DNA from: Ectocarpus siliculosus
Taxonomy: Eukaryota > Sar > Phaeophyceae > Ectocarpales > Ectocarpaceae
Assembly (NCBI GenBank): GCA_000310025.1
Contig: FN649729.1
Location: 3,494,003 to 3,510,665 of the forward strand
Length of the DNA stretch: 16,663 nucleotides
Direction: 5' to 3'
The position numbers and the translations under genes are program-made. How positions within the stretch are numbered: position 1 is the stretch's first letter; each line of letters starts with the position of its first letter. Positions 9,279 to 16,663 of the stretch are shown piece after piece. Below the pieces are notes generated by a model. That model was given only the letters and a program-made list of their open reading frames with translations, did no database searches and was not told the DNA's origin.

Positions 9279-11607
9279 TCATCGAGCCTCGAACTGGATT
9301 ACTGCGTCGCATCGAGGGCGAAGAGAAAAAGGGCAAAAACGTCGCGGGAGGAAGGGGGAGACGGTTAGAAAGAAACGTATTACCGCTGTCACGTTGCACC
9401 ATGGGACAAACGCCACCTCGCACTGGCGAGAGCCGCTCTCTTCCTTCCACCTATCGTCCTCTCCTGTCTCTCCCTCCGATCTCCAACAACCCTAACCCTT
9501 ACCCTACGCTACTGTTCAGGTAACGCTGTCTCTCTCTCGCTCTCTCGCTCCCTCTCCCTTCTCTCTCTCCCTCTCTTTCTCCGCATCCGCCGCTCGGGCT
9601 GGTCACCGCTGCACGCGTACGAATCTATGCATGCACCGGCGGTGTGCTCGCTCGCACGCGTGCTTGCGTGCGTGCTTTCGTCGCTGCTCACATCGCTTGG
9701 TTCGCTTCTTGTACATGATGCGGTAGCCGCACTGTCGGCACTGGATCGGGTCCTTCGCCTTGATCAGGTTGTCCGACCCGCAATCTGTCACGTGATTGGT
9801 CGATATTGGTTGTTGCGGGACATGATGTAGAATATGTTCAGCAGGGGAAAAATACAAACGCGACCAAGAGCGCAGACAACCGGAGCGTGCTCGTGGGGGG
9901 GGATCCTATTTTGACCATAAATCTCTTGCTAAGAGCACCCCCAACCGAGCCCAGGCAAGAGTCTACATAAGAAGCCCGAGATTCCGGCATCGCCACGCCA
10001 TCTATATCGTCTGACAAAAGACAACGATACTGACGCGCGCGATATCACGTATGGTACTTGCTACCTCCGATAAACCTTTGGGCGATCCTCAATAGGACGC
10101 TTCCCTAAACAGCTCGCGTATATATCCACGCACGACACACTTGTTTGTCCCGAGACTCTAAACGTTTGGCCTCTGGCCTAGAGGGATGCGGCGAAACACC
10201 GTACCGTTCAGCGGTTTCCGTGCACCACGGCAGGCTCTACCACAGCTACTGCCTTAAGTGCTGCCATTGATTATCGTTTTTTCACTCAGGCACATGTTTA
10301 AAGGCAAGTCTCTTTCAAATGTTTCTAAGGTTTAATGCCTCATCTTGCGTAGTTCCCTGACTGTGGACGCCTCAGCTCGAGCAGGAGACTTACGAGCCAA
10401 AAGGGAGCTTATTCTTCATGTCGATAACGCTACACGTGGTAAGGGAGTGAGTACCAAGAGGGCCAAAAGCCGTGACCGATCGGACTCCCTCAAGGCCGGG
10501 TTGTTCGTGGTAGGCACTGAAAGGTGTCAAGGATGGAGGCCTTCGTCGACGACATCAGCTCTCCCACACACTAAAGACCCCCATCCCTGCCACAGTCGGC
10601 GGCGGTGGCCAAAATTGCCTAGAGAGCAGAGATATAAGGAATGTTGGGTGTGACTTGCTTCCCGTTACTCCGGGCGGCCCCAACACCACGTGCTTGCTGG
10701 GAAGTGCGTGTGTACAGCACGTACCCCACTTTCGGCTTGAATTGAATGCTCGGAGTAGATGCCGGCTTTTGCGGAGTAATACCTGGCTTCAACACATAGA
10801 GAACTCTTGATGGGATGGCTTCATGGCTACAGAGTACTGTACCCATCACGGGGGCTGGTTTTCTTATTGCAGTTGGAGTTGTTCACGGAAGACGAGGAAC
10901 TGGGGGGAAGGTCATCAGATCGGCTTCTTTATCTGAAGACAACAACACAAACAATAACTATGTGCACCGAGTCCAGCATTAGGAAATTACAGTCATGCTG
11001 TAATGAACTCTATCAAGCAGCGGGCTGCGGACCTGGGAGGAAGGGGTGCCTGGCACATGTTTGTTTTCGCTTGCCCCAGATGACAACCACCGGACCCCAA
11101 CGAGACACGCGCAAGATCGAGCAATCGCGGCTCAATACTTGTACGCACGTACGCACCAGAAATAGGATAATGGCCCGTGAATGCTTATTTCCTTGCTTAT
11201 CTCTCGTCTCTCGCTCTCTCTCTCCGCGTTGCCGATCTCCGGAGATATGGCTGCAGCAGGGACGGCTGTACGACTTATCGGAGTTGATGATTGTGCTGGC
11301 GGGGACACCAAACCAGCCCCTACGTCTCTGCCAGAAACGCGAGGCTCTGGAAAGGGTGTCAATGAACCCCACGGCCGCCACAAGTTTATTTTCCCAAGCA
11401 CACGCTCTAGTGCGCGAGGATAAAGCGTATCTAATATGCCAGCTGGTGTATACTGCTGCTTTCCTGGTCAAAAATGAGTTGTTTCTTGTTTGCGGTGGCT
11501 CGTTCGGCGAACTGACCTCCGCACAAGTACGTCACCCCGCCCGTAGGGTTATCTTGCTCCTCCTCCATCTCATCACCGACAGCAGCGCCGTTCACCGGAT
11601 CCGCCAT
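9279..11607 (-). CDS. RPB12: RPB12 (RPABC4/POLR2K), zinc-binding subunit shared by RNA polymerases I, II and III
   Basis: Complete three-exon gene: exon 1 at 11607-11517, exon 2 at 9784-9692, exon 3 at 9301-9279 (stop TGA 9281-9279). It totals 207 coding bases, giving 68 residues, close to the usual 58-70 for the family. Both introns are phase 1, with donors GTCAGT and GTGAGC and CAG acceptors. Joining them gives YLCGDC (residues 28-33), then [20 protein letters not shown] and finally LIQFEAR. These match the family signature: CX2C ... CX2C binding one zinc, a basic [10 protein letters not shown] strand and a conserved (L)VxFxAR end. The start ATG at 11607 has A at -3 and G at +4. The N-terminal 25 residues are acidic (EMEEEQD) and variable, as in other members. 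Intron 1 interrupts the Asp codon between the first two zinc cysteines. The subunit sits near Rpb3/Rpb2 in the nucleus as a core structural part of all three polymerases. The gene diverges from the TBC gene. Confidence 0.94.
9302..9691 (-). other. RPB12 intron 2, 390 bases
   Basis: On minus the donor is GTGAGC (9691-9686) and the acceptor GCAG ends at 9302, after a pyrimidine-rich run. The plus strand holds a CT-rich simple repeat (about 9525-9585) and a short telomere-like stretch (CCCTAACCCTTACCCTA, about 9488-9507). An alternative acceptor near 9524-9525 would give a different short tail, SLPEQ, instead of the conserved LIQFEAR, so I prefer the 9302 junction. Confidence 0.85.
9785..11516 (-). 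other. RPB12 intron 1, 1732 bases
   Basis: The donor on minus is GTCAGT (11516-11511) and the acceptor ACAG ends at 9785. No known gene is seen inside. The antisense plus-strand frame at 10807-11646 (279 codons) covers most of its 5' half and all of exon 1, but shows no recognisable domain. Confidence 0.82.
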
Positions 11608-11754
11608 AGTAGTGCTACCGCAGCGGGTGTTACAGGTGGCGAGTAGCTGTGTGGCAGGACAAGGAAGGCTGTGGCAAGTGCATGTTCGTCGAAGCAGGCA
11701 GGGGGGGACGACCAAAGGTATTGATACACGGCGCCCCGAATAGGTTGTGTAGCC

Positions 11755-11772
11755 GGCGGCGGCGGCGGCGGC
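11755..11772. repeat. (GGC)6 trinucleotide tract
   Basis: Six uninterrupted GGC units lie in the divergent promoter region. Confidence 0.95.
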
Positions 11773-11921
11773 ACCCACATCATCGCTTGCAACGGAGGAG
11801 CGCAATAATCGAGCGACACCACAGGCTGTGTGGCAAGCAAGAGCCGGCCGCCGGCACAAGGAGGTATTCCTGCTGTCCTGCGATTTTCCCCTCCCTGCAG
11901 CTTGCTCTGGCGTGGTGCTGA

Positions 11922-11945
11922 CTGCTGCTGCTGCTGCTGCTGCTG
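11922..11945. repeat. (CTG)8 trinucleotide tract
   Basis: Eight uninterrupted CTG units lie upstream of the proposed TBC start codon. Read on minus they give runs of alanine, glutamine or serine codons, which explains the low-complexity stretches in minus-strand open frames here. Confidence 0.95.
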
Positions 11946-12059
11946 TGTCTCCCTCTTTGTGCGCGGTGTGCTCGAAGCCAGCACGCACCTGGCCGTGCGT
12001 GGCATCCAGCGACAGAGGCGCCACCCCGAAGCAAGCAATCCGAGACCGCTGCGGCTGCA

Positions 12060-15000
12060 ATGACGTCTGGGCTGGGGGTCACGGTGCTTGAGGTGAGAAC
12101 GTCGACTGGACCAGCAACCGCCCCCCTCTTGAGAGCGGTTCGCGTATGGAGAGAGAGGTGAAAGTTTAAGTTTCACCTACGCATTCAACAAGTGTTCGGG
12201 TCTCTCCGTGAAGAACGATTGACTACATTAGCCATGTCGGCGATCAGGGTAGAGGGAGAGTCAGGGAGGTTGATGCTCAACGCTTTTGTGCACGTCATTT
12301 GTACGGTTTCCGGGGAAAGCAAACGCCCTTGGATGCGGGGTAATTTGTAATTTGCATCCGTGGTTTGGGGAAAAAATAACCAAATACTCCAAGTCCATTC
12401 AACTACTCCTGGAGTACTCCTGGAGTACGTATGATAGCAGGAGCTTCCGTCGTTCCGCTCATGTGGAAAACACAAATAGCGCGTAGTCCGGGACGGTGTG
12501 TGTGACATCATCTACATACATACGCATGCCTTCAGGAGTTAGTACGCTCCGAGCAGGCACACACGTTGCTGGCGTTACTCGGTTCAGCACTTGAGATAAA
12601 TTAGTCCGCAGAGCACGCGAGCAAACAGCAATCAGTCCTCGCACTCTTTTGCTGCAACTACTAACCTTGCTCTGTGTAGCTGTGCACGTGCTTAAGAACG
12701 TACATAATGTCACTACATAGTAAGCTCGATAGACCAGGTTTCCAACAGGCGTCCGGGCGTGTTGGAGACTACTCTACCGGCGTGCCTTTCTCTCCAAGTG
12801 CAGGAGGCCAAAGCGTAGCCATCCATCTACCCTGCCCCTCAGCCTCAACAGAAAAAAACTTAAAAACAAACGTAACAAAGTGTACCACACACGAAAGTCT
12901 CAGATCTATCGGACTCGCAGCGACTGCTGGTTTGTTGGGCACGTTCGCAGACATCGCCCAACTGGTATCTCGATGAAGGTAGACTCTGAGAACCTAAAAC
13001 TTTGGATACTGTGTAACAGACAGCGCCCGGGTGCCATCTCGAGATCGGCATGTGTTTGTTTGTCTTCTCTTTTCCGATGGCCGACTCTTCGAATCTGAAA
13101 CTGTCGATGCTGTGTATCAGACAGGCCCCCCAAGCGCCCGGGTGCTCTCTAAAGCGCCTGTATTTTCTTTGCTGATAGTAAGGCAAACCCGATCGAGGGC
13201 AGGAGAGAGAACTTGCAACCTGTTGCCTCACACAAGGCCAGGGCCACGAAAGAAAGACGCCTTGCCACGAAAGAAAGACAGCAGCGTGGAAGTACTGCTG
13301 CCGCGACACGGTGTTTTGTGTGTGGCTACTGTCTGCCTGCCTGCCTGTCCAGCTGCAGCAGCAGCAGCAGTGTACCGCGATCCCTTAGCCATTTCTAGCT
13401 GCTTCTCTCGCACTACTGTAGCTGTGGTGTTCTCAGCCAGGTCAAATCGGTGCTTCTCCCGCAGAGGGTGAACGCTCCTCCTTCCTGTAGCTCTGGGATG
13501 ATATAGATGGGCCTGCAGCCATTTAGAGTAGTAGCAATATAGATGTGCCTCTGACCATATGAATGGGCCTCTAGCCATATAGCCATATAGACGAACCTGT
13601 GGCCATTTGATTGGTTAGTTTTGTGTCTAGGGTGGGTCCAGCGCCTTCTGCCTGGTCGCACTTGACGTCCTTCTGAACTTCTCCCGAGAGCGAGAAATGG
13701 TTTTGAAACAAACGCCTCCAATAATCTGAATGTCATTCTCATCAAGAAGGCGGGACTGTCAGGGCCATTCCAGGGAAGTGGGGGCTTGTTTTTTCTATCT
13801 CTGGAACATTAGTTCTGGGCGATTTTCCAGTCCGAAGCGGTCTTCTGATAGTTGGGCAGGTTTTTCAAGCATTACCTACATGTTGGCACGGGCAACCAAG
13901 TCCGCGCATACACCTCCTTGAGAGAATTCATCTACAAGGCACGCGTGTACGCGGCCTTGCTGTAGTAGCCAGCGTCACACACAGTTGTGTGCCCCTCGAA
14001 GAGTCCGGAGGCACACGCCCTATCCCCCCACATCATCGATCACCCCACCAGACGCAGATCTCCTGTCTGCCTCCTTGCTCGCGTAGTCTGCGTCCGCGTA
14101 TGCATGCTCAGCCCAACTAGGGTTGACTGAAAATAGCGTCGGTTCTGCTTCCGCTGTACTCAGCCGTGGGGCACGGGCTCATTGGCGGAGTATAGACCGG
14201 CATTGAGATTCCGGGGTGCCTCCTTCTCTTCCTGTCCTAACCTGTGTACCATTTCCAAAACGCGTCGTTTTTTTTACCGGGATATCTTCCAAACGCCCCA
14301 CTAGGACTCCCATTGGCCAACATCATGTTGGAGGGGATTGGCCAGTACAAATAAAAATCGACATACGAGGACATATGCCAATGTGTTCTACAAAAATGGG
14401 CCTTGTCTGATCATTTCTGGACCGTGCTCTAGCCGCCGCTGTACATTGCGGTGGTCCCTATGTACGGCGCACGGGCAACGTGATGTGCGAATGGCCTGGC
14501 CTTTAGATATACCGTGATGAAAGCGTTCGAAAAATACGAAAAACTGGCAGTCTGTCGATCCACACCGACGGGATGTTTCACAATCAATACTGCTGCTGCC
14601 CTGTGATTGTTTGACCAATGCCTTTCCTCCCCCCGCCCCGTCCCATGTGCGCTCCGTTTTATCCCCATTGCAGGTGTTTGTGGGCGATCCGAGATCGAGC
14701 GAGTTTGTCGACCATGCAAGATATGGCCAGGGTGAGATGTTTAGTTTGTTTTTCGTCCGCAGAGAGAGCGTTTGTTTTGGCTAGGCTTGTGGTGTGTTCA
14801 TAGGGCCGTTGCCAAATTGTTGTAGATGATGATGCATTGAGAGCGGTCACCTCTCCCTCTCGCCTCATTTTTGCGCAAGAAAGAGCTTAGACTGGACTCG
14901 CTCCAGTTCCACGTGTTCACTAACTTTTGTGTCCGTGTGTGTGCCCCGGTCCCTCTCGCCTCTTTTTCGTGAAACGAAAAAAATATATATGTTTAAACAG

Positions 15001-16196
15001 AGCTCAAGCTGGACCCGTTCCAGGTGCACGAGTTCACGGACGAGGATGACGCGGCCGCGGCGGAGTGGCAGCAGGTGGCGGGGCGAAAGCTGACGAAGAT
15101 GTGCCGTGCGGGTATCCCGGAGTACTTCAGGGGGGGAGTGTGGAACAAGGTCATGTCGCCGACCATGGAGGAGGCCGGGACGCCGTCGCATAAGGTCCGT
15201 GTGTATGTTTATTTTTATTTATTTATGTTGTAGAACACAGCAAATATTAATCTCTTCTTCAACAGATAAGAGTCCGTGGTAGAGTAGCAATGAATTTCGT
15301 TGTGTTGTATACGGTGACAAATCCATCTCTCCTTCCACAGATACCGATAAGAGTCAGTGGTAGATTAACAAAGAATGAATGGTGTTGTCCGGACGGTGAC
15401 CAGCTTACATTTCTTCGGTTCCCCGAGCAGCGTACAGCGATAGATATCTCCCGTGTGTTTGCTTGTAGCATCGGCCGCGCTAACCGGCGTATCAACGAAA
15501 ATTCGTCAGTCTCAGTGCAATTGAAAAATCCTCAAGGCCATGGTCTGGGACCCCGTGAGGGGGGCGTCATAGGGGGAGGCTAAAGTTACTCTTCTGATTG
15601 AGAACAGAAACGGTAGCACCAGAAGAAGTTATGTGTGTGTGTATGCGTTGCCGTAGGTGACACAAGACATCACCCCCCTCCTGTGGACTGATTTCAGAGC
15701 TCAATTATGGAGGGCGCATAATTCAAACGTACGTTTTCGGCAAGCTATCGACGAGGCGGTGCCAACACCACCATTTGTAGATGATATAACTCTTTTTCTG
15801 CTTTGGAGTAGTCCAGCTGTGAGAATCGATCCAGAGGGTGTGTTGCATTTTCTGTCTCCTACGGAAGTCTAGTTGTGTATTAAATAATTTTATATCTTCT
15901 GTCTCCTAGCGGTAATCTAGTTATGGTATTAGTGTGATACCTTCTGTCACCTACCGGCATCGTACGAGAAAAATCGATGCTGCCCCGTGTACAATATAAT
16001 CAGCCGTGCGTACGTATGCGACCAACTCAACGAGGAATCCTCTCCCTGTCCGTCCGTTCGTTGTCCCCAGCTCCAACAAGAGCGTATCTGGACTCGAGTC
16101 CTGGAGAGGGTGTTCGAGGGCGATGGTATGGGCGAGGAAGTCCCGGGATACGGGGGGGAGCTGAGGCTGGAGGATCACTGCATGAGCGCCGAAGGG
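12060..16196 (+). CDS. TBC-domain (Rab GTPase-activating) protein, 5' part, four exons, continues beyond window
   Basis: Exons are 12060-12092 (proposed start), 14674-14731, 15001-15194 and 16071-16196. Intron phases are 0, 1 and 0, all with GT...AG ends, and the frame stays open through all joins, giving about 137 residues. Exon 3 encodes RAGIPEYFRGGVWNKV, the first conserved TBC motif (GIPxxxRxxVW). Exon 4 encodes a charged helix-like stretch followed by PGYGGELRLEDHCMSAEG. Known for the family: TBC proteins supply an arginine finger (IxxDxxR) and a glutamine finger (YxQ) to switch off Rab GTPases in membrane traffic. Both fingers would lie downstream and are not in the window. Exons 2 and 3 are the most certain. 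Exon 1 is supported by phase, an ATG with G at -3, and a GAG|GTGAGA donor, but it is separated by a 2.6 kb intron. Exon 4 is well supported by composition and phase. I cannot assign a subfamily. Confidence 0.75.
12978..13147. repeat. Diverged tandem duplication of about 60 bases
   Basis: The segment at 12978-13034 (GTAGACTCTGAGAACCTAAA ... CAGACAGCGCCCGGGTGCC) reappears in diverged form at 13079-13147. Both share CTGTGTA-CAGACAG and GCGCCCGGGTGC. Spacing is about 100 bases. Confidence 0.7.
13501..13606. repeat. 22-base minisatellite, four imperfect copies
   Basis: Units of the type ATATAGATGGGCCTGCAGCCAT lie at about 13501, 13537, 13557 and 13585. A 14-base spacer separates the first two. 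Confidence 0.8.
13932..13965. repeat. Hairpin with 4-base loop
   Basis: CTACAAGGC (13932-13940) pairs with GCCTTG-CTG-TAG (to 13965), and an inner CGCG/CGCG pair closes a TGTA loop. The stem is about 13 bp with a 1-base and a 3-base bulge. Its function is unknown. Confidence 0.6.
14732..15000 (+). other. TBC gene intron 2, 269 bases, with decayed copy of the next exon's start
   Basis: The donor is GTGAGA at 14732 and the acceptor is AACAG at 14996-15000. Bases about 14845-14925 resemble about 14945-15040, including the pyrimidine-rich CCCTCTCGCCTC stretch and the first 40 or so bases of exon 3. Confidence 0.8.
14845..15040 (+). repeat. Tandem duplication of intron end plus exon 3 start in the TBC gene
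   Basis: AGAGCTTAGACTGGACTCG at 14882-14900 corresponds to AGAGCTCAAGCTGGACCCG at 14999-15017, about 117 bases downstream. The upstream copy would read LRLDSLQFHVFT against the real exon's LKLDPFQVHEFT. After that it diverges into an open run that ends at a stop near 14973. I read the upstream copy as a decaying duplicate, although AAAG at 14880-14883 still offers an AG. Confidence 0.75.
15250..15410. repeat. 81-base tandem duplication carrying acceptor-like sequence
   Basis: GATAAGAGTCCGTGGTAGA at 15265 recurs as GATAAGAGTCAGTGGTAGA at 15346. Each is preceded by a pyrimidine-rich CAG (TTCAACAG and TTCCACAG), and both copies end in CGGTGAC. The period is 81 bases. Confidence 0.85.
15657..15872 (+). 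other. Unrecognised 71-codon open frame inside TBC intron 3
   Basis: The frame reads like plausible protein (for example PLLWTDFRAQLWRAHN, then DDITLFLLWSS), but I recognise no family. With the frame at 15290-15583 it could be debris of a mobile-element gene or an alternative exon. Its third codon positions are not G/C-biased like the real TBC exons. Confidence 0.15.
15851..15960. repeat. About 46-base tandem repeat, two and a half copies
   Basis: TCTGTCTCCTACGG, TCTGTCTCCTAGCGG and TCTGTCACCTACCGG begin at 15851, 15898 and 15943. The first two copies are each followed by a TCTAGTT-type word and GTATTA. Confidence 0.8.
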
Positions 16197-16336
16197 GTGA
16201 GAGTTGGCGACCGAACACGAGAGATAGAGGGGCGAAAGACTGCCGCCGCTTGTTGTCTGTTTGTCGCACGGCCGTAGCGAATGGCCCGTTTGGTTTGTCA
16301 AGTACGCACCGCTGGTGGCGGGTGGCGCGTCGGCGA

Positions 16337-16663
16337 CCCCCCCCCCCCCCCCCCCGTTTGGCACAACAAAACCAAAGAAGAAAAACCCCCCCCCGGGCAA
16401 CCCCCCCCAAAAAAACCGAACCCGGGCCCGGGAAAAAAAAACCCGCAAAACCCCCCCCCCCCGCCGGGGAAGGCAAAAGAACACCGCAAGAACCGGAGCC
16501 AGAAAACCCCCCCCCGGAAAGAAAAGAAGGGCCAACCACAAGGAACCGGCCCGGGGCAAAAAAGAACACCCGGGGGGAAAGGGAAAAAAACCCCAAAGGA
16601 AGAAAACCAAGAAAACCCCCCCCCCCCCCCCCCCCCCCCCCACAAAAAACCCACCAAAGGGCC
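16337..16663. other. Thymine-free low-complexity contig end, probable sequencing or assembly artefact
   Basis: A run of 19 C (16337-16355) is followed by a short stretch with the last three T bases (16357-16359). After that there are 304 bases with no T at all, made of C, A and G runs ending in a 26-C run (16616-16641). Minus-strand open frames here encode only Gly/Phe/Pro-rich low complexity and should be ignored. The TBC gene is lost at this point. Confidence 0.85.

Larger units (their letters stand above)
11608..12059. promoter_or_regulatory. Divergent promoter region of RPB12 and the TBC-domain gene
   Basis: The 452 bases between the RPB12 start (11607, minus) and the proposed TBC start (12060, plus) must hold both promoters and 5' UTRs if both starts are right. 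The region is G/C-rich, with (GGC)6 at 11755-11772 and (CTG)8 at 11922-11945. I see no convincing TATA box for either gene. The pairing of an RNA polymerase subunit gene with a membrane-traffic gene suggests constitutive expression (inference). Confidence 0.55.
12093..14673 (+). other. Proposed TBC gene intron 1, 2581 bases, no recognised gene
   Basis: The proposed donor is GTGAGA at 12093 and the acceptor is TTGCAG at 14668-14673. It holds a palindrome at 12411-12428, an imperfect duplication (12978-13034 and 13079-13147), a 21-base direct repeat (about 13243-13282), a CAG tract near 13355-13370, a 22-base minisatellite (13501-13606) and a hairpin (13932-13965). Small open frames on both strands look random. 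If exon 1 is wrong, part of this would be intergenic. Confidence 0.55.
15195..16070 (+). other. TBC gene intron 3, 876 bases, with internal duplications
   Basis: The donor is GTCCGT at 15195 and the acceptor is CCCAG at 16066-16070. It contains an 81-base tandem duplication that includes acceptor-like ends, two unrecognised open frames (15290-15583 and 15657-15872) and a three-copy repeat (15851-15960). Codon use of the frames is unlike the flanking exons. Confidence 0.7.

Noticed and set aside
9488-9507. Telomere-like CCCTAACCCTTACCCTA
   Set aside because: Only two to three degenerate units inside an intron; too short to call an interstitial telomere.
11431-12176. Two long minus-strand frames upstream of and through RPB12 exon 1
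   Set aside because: The 209-codon frame contains the true RPB12 start at its in-frame ATG (11607), but its N-terminal part is low-complexity promoter sequence from the CTG and GGC tracts, and its C-terminal part is intron. The overlapping 194-codon frame is a shadow.
15951-16657. 230-, 189- and 119-codon minus-strand Gly/Phe/Pro-rich frames
   Set aside because: They are produced by the T-free homopolymer artefact and by the antisense of a TBC exon.

Overview
This is a piece of a nuclear genome from an intron-rich eukaryote. Apart from the spliced genes below there are no recognisable operons, ribosome binding sites, tRNAs, rRNAs or CRISPR arrays. Coding exons are short (23-201 bases), strongly G/C-ending at third codon positions, and bounded by clean GT...AG junctions. 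Introns are long (0.27-4.3 kb), less biased in composition, and full of minisatellites, inverted repeats and homopolymer runs. This architecture, together with ordinary cytosolic and nuclear housekeeping proteins, fits a large photosynthetic stramenopile such as a brown alga. That assignment is an inference from gene style and not from any marker gene.

Three protein genes can be assembled by joining exons in phase. (1) Plus strand, 1-6946: the last five exons of GET3/TRC40 (ASNA1), the ATPase that targets tail-anchored membrane proteins to the ER. Its 5' end lies outside the window, and its third intron is 4.3 kb long and packed with repeats. (2) Minus strand, 11607-9279: a complete three-exon gene for RPB12 (RPABC4/POLR2K), the small zinc-binding subunit shared by RNA polymerases I, II and III. 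It is 68 residues long and hidden across 2.3 kb, so a simple ORF search misses it. (3) Plus strand, from about 12060 to beyond 16196: the start of a TBC-domain (Rab GTPase-activating) protein, of which four exons are seen before the sequence degenerates.

Layout: GET3 and RPB12 converge on a 2.3 kb interval (6947-9278) with no recognised gene. RPB12 and the TBC gene diverge from a shared 452-base region (11608-12059) containing (GGC)6 and (CTG)8 tracts. The last 304 bases (16360-16663) contain no T at all and consist of long C, A and G runs, which looks like a sequencing or assembly failure at a contig end.

The structural signals most worth attention are: a near-perfect 80-base inverted repeat that brackets exon 3 of GET3 (1431-1510 and 1780-1859); an 18-copy 21-base array in GET3 intron 4 that repeats a 5'-splice-site-like word; a four-copy 118-base tandem repeat in GET3 intron 3; a decayed tandem duplicate of an exon start in the TBC gene; and loss of the CXXC zinc motif in GET3. 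No novel multi-gene system was found.
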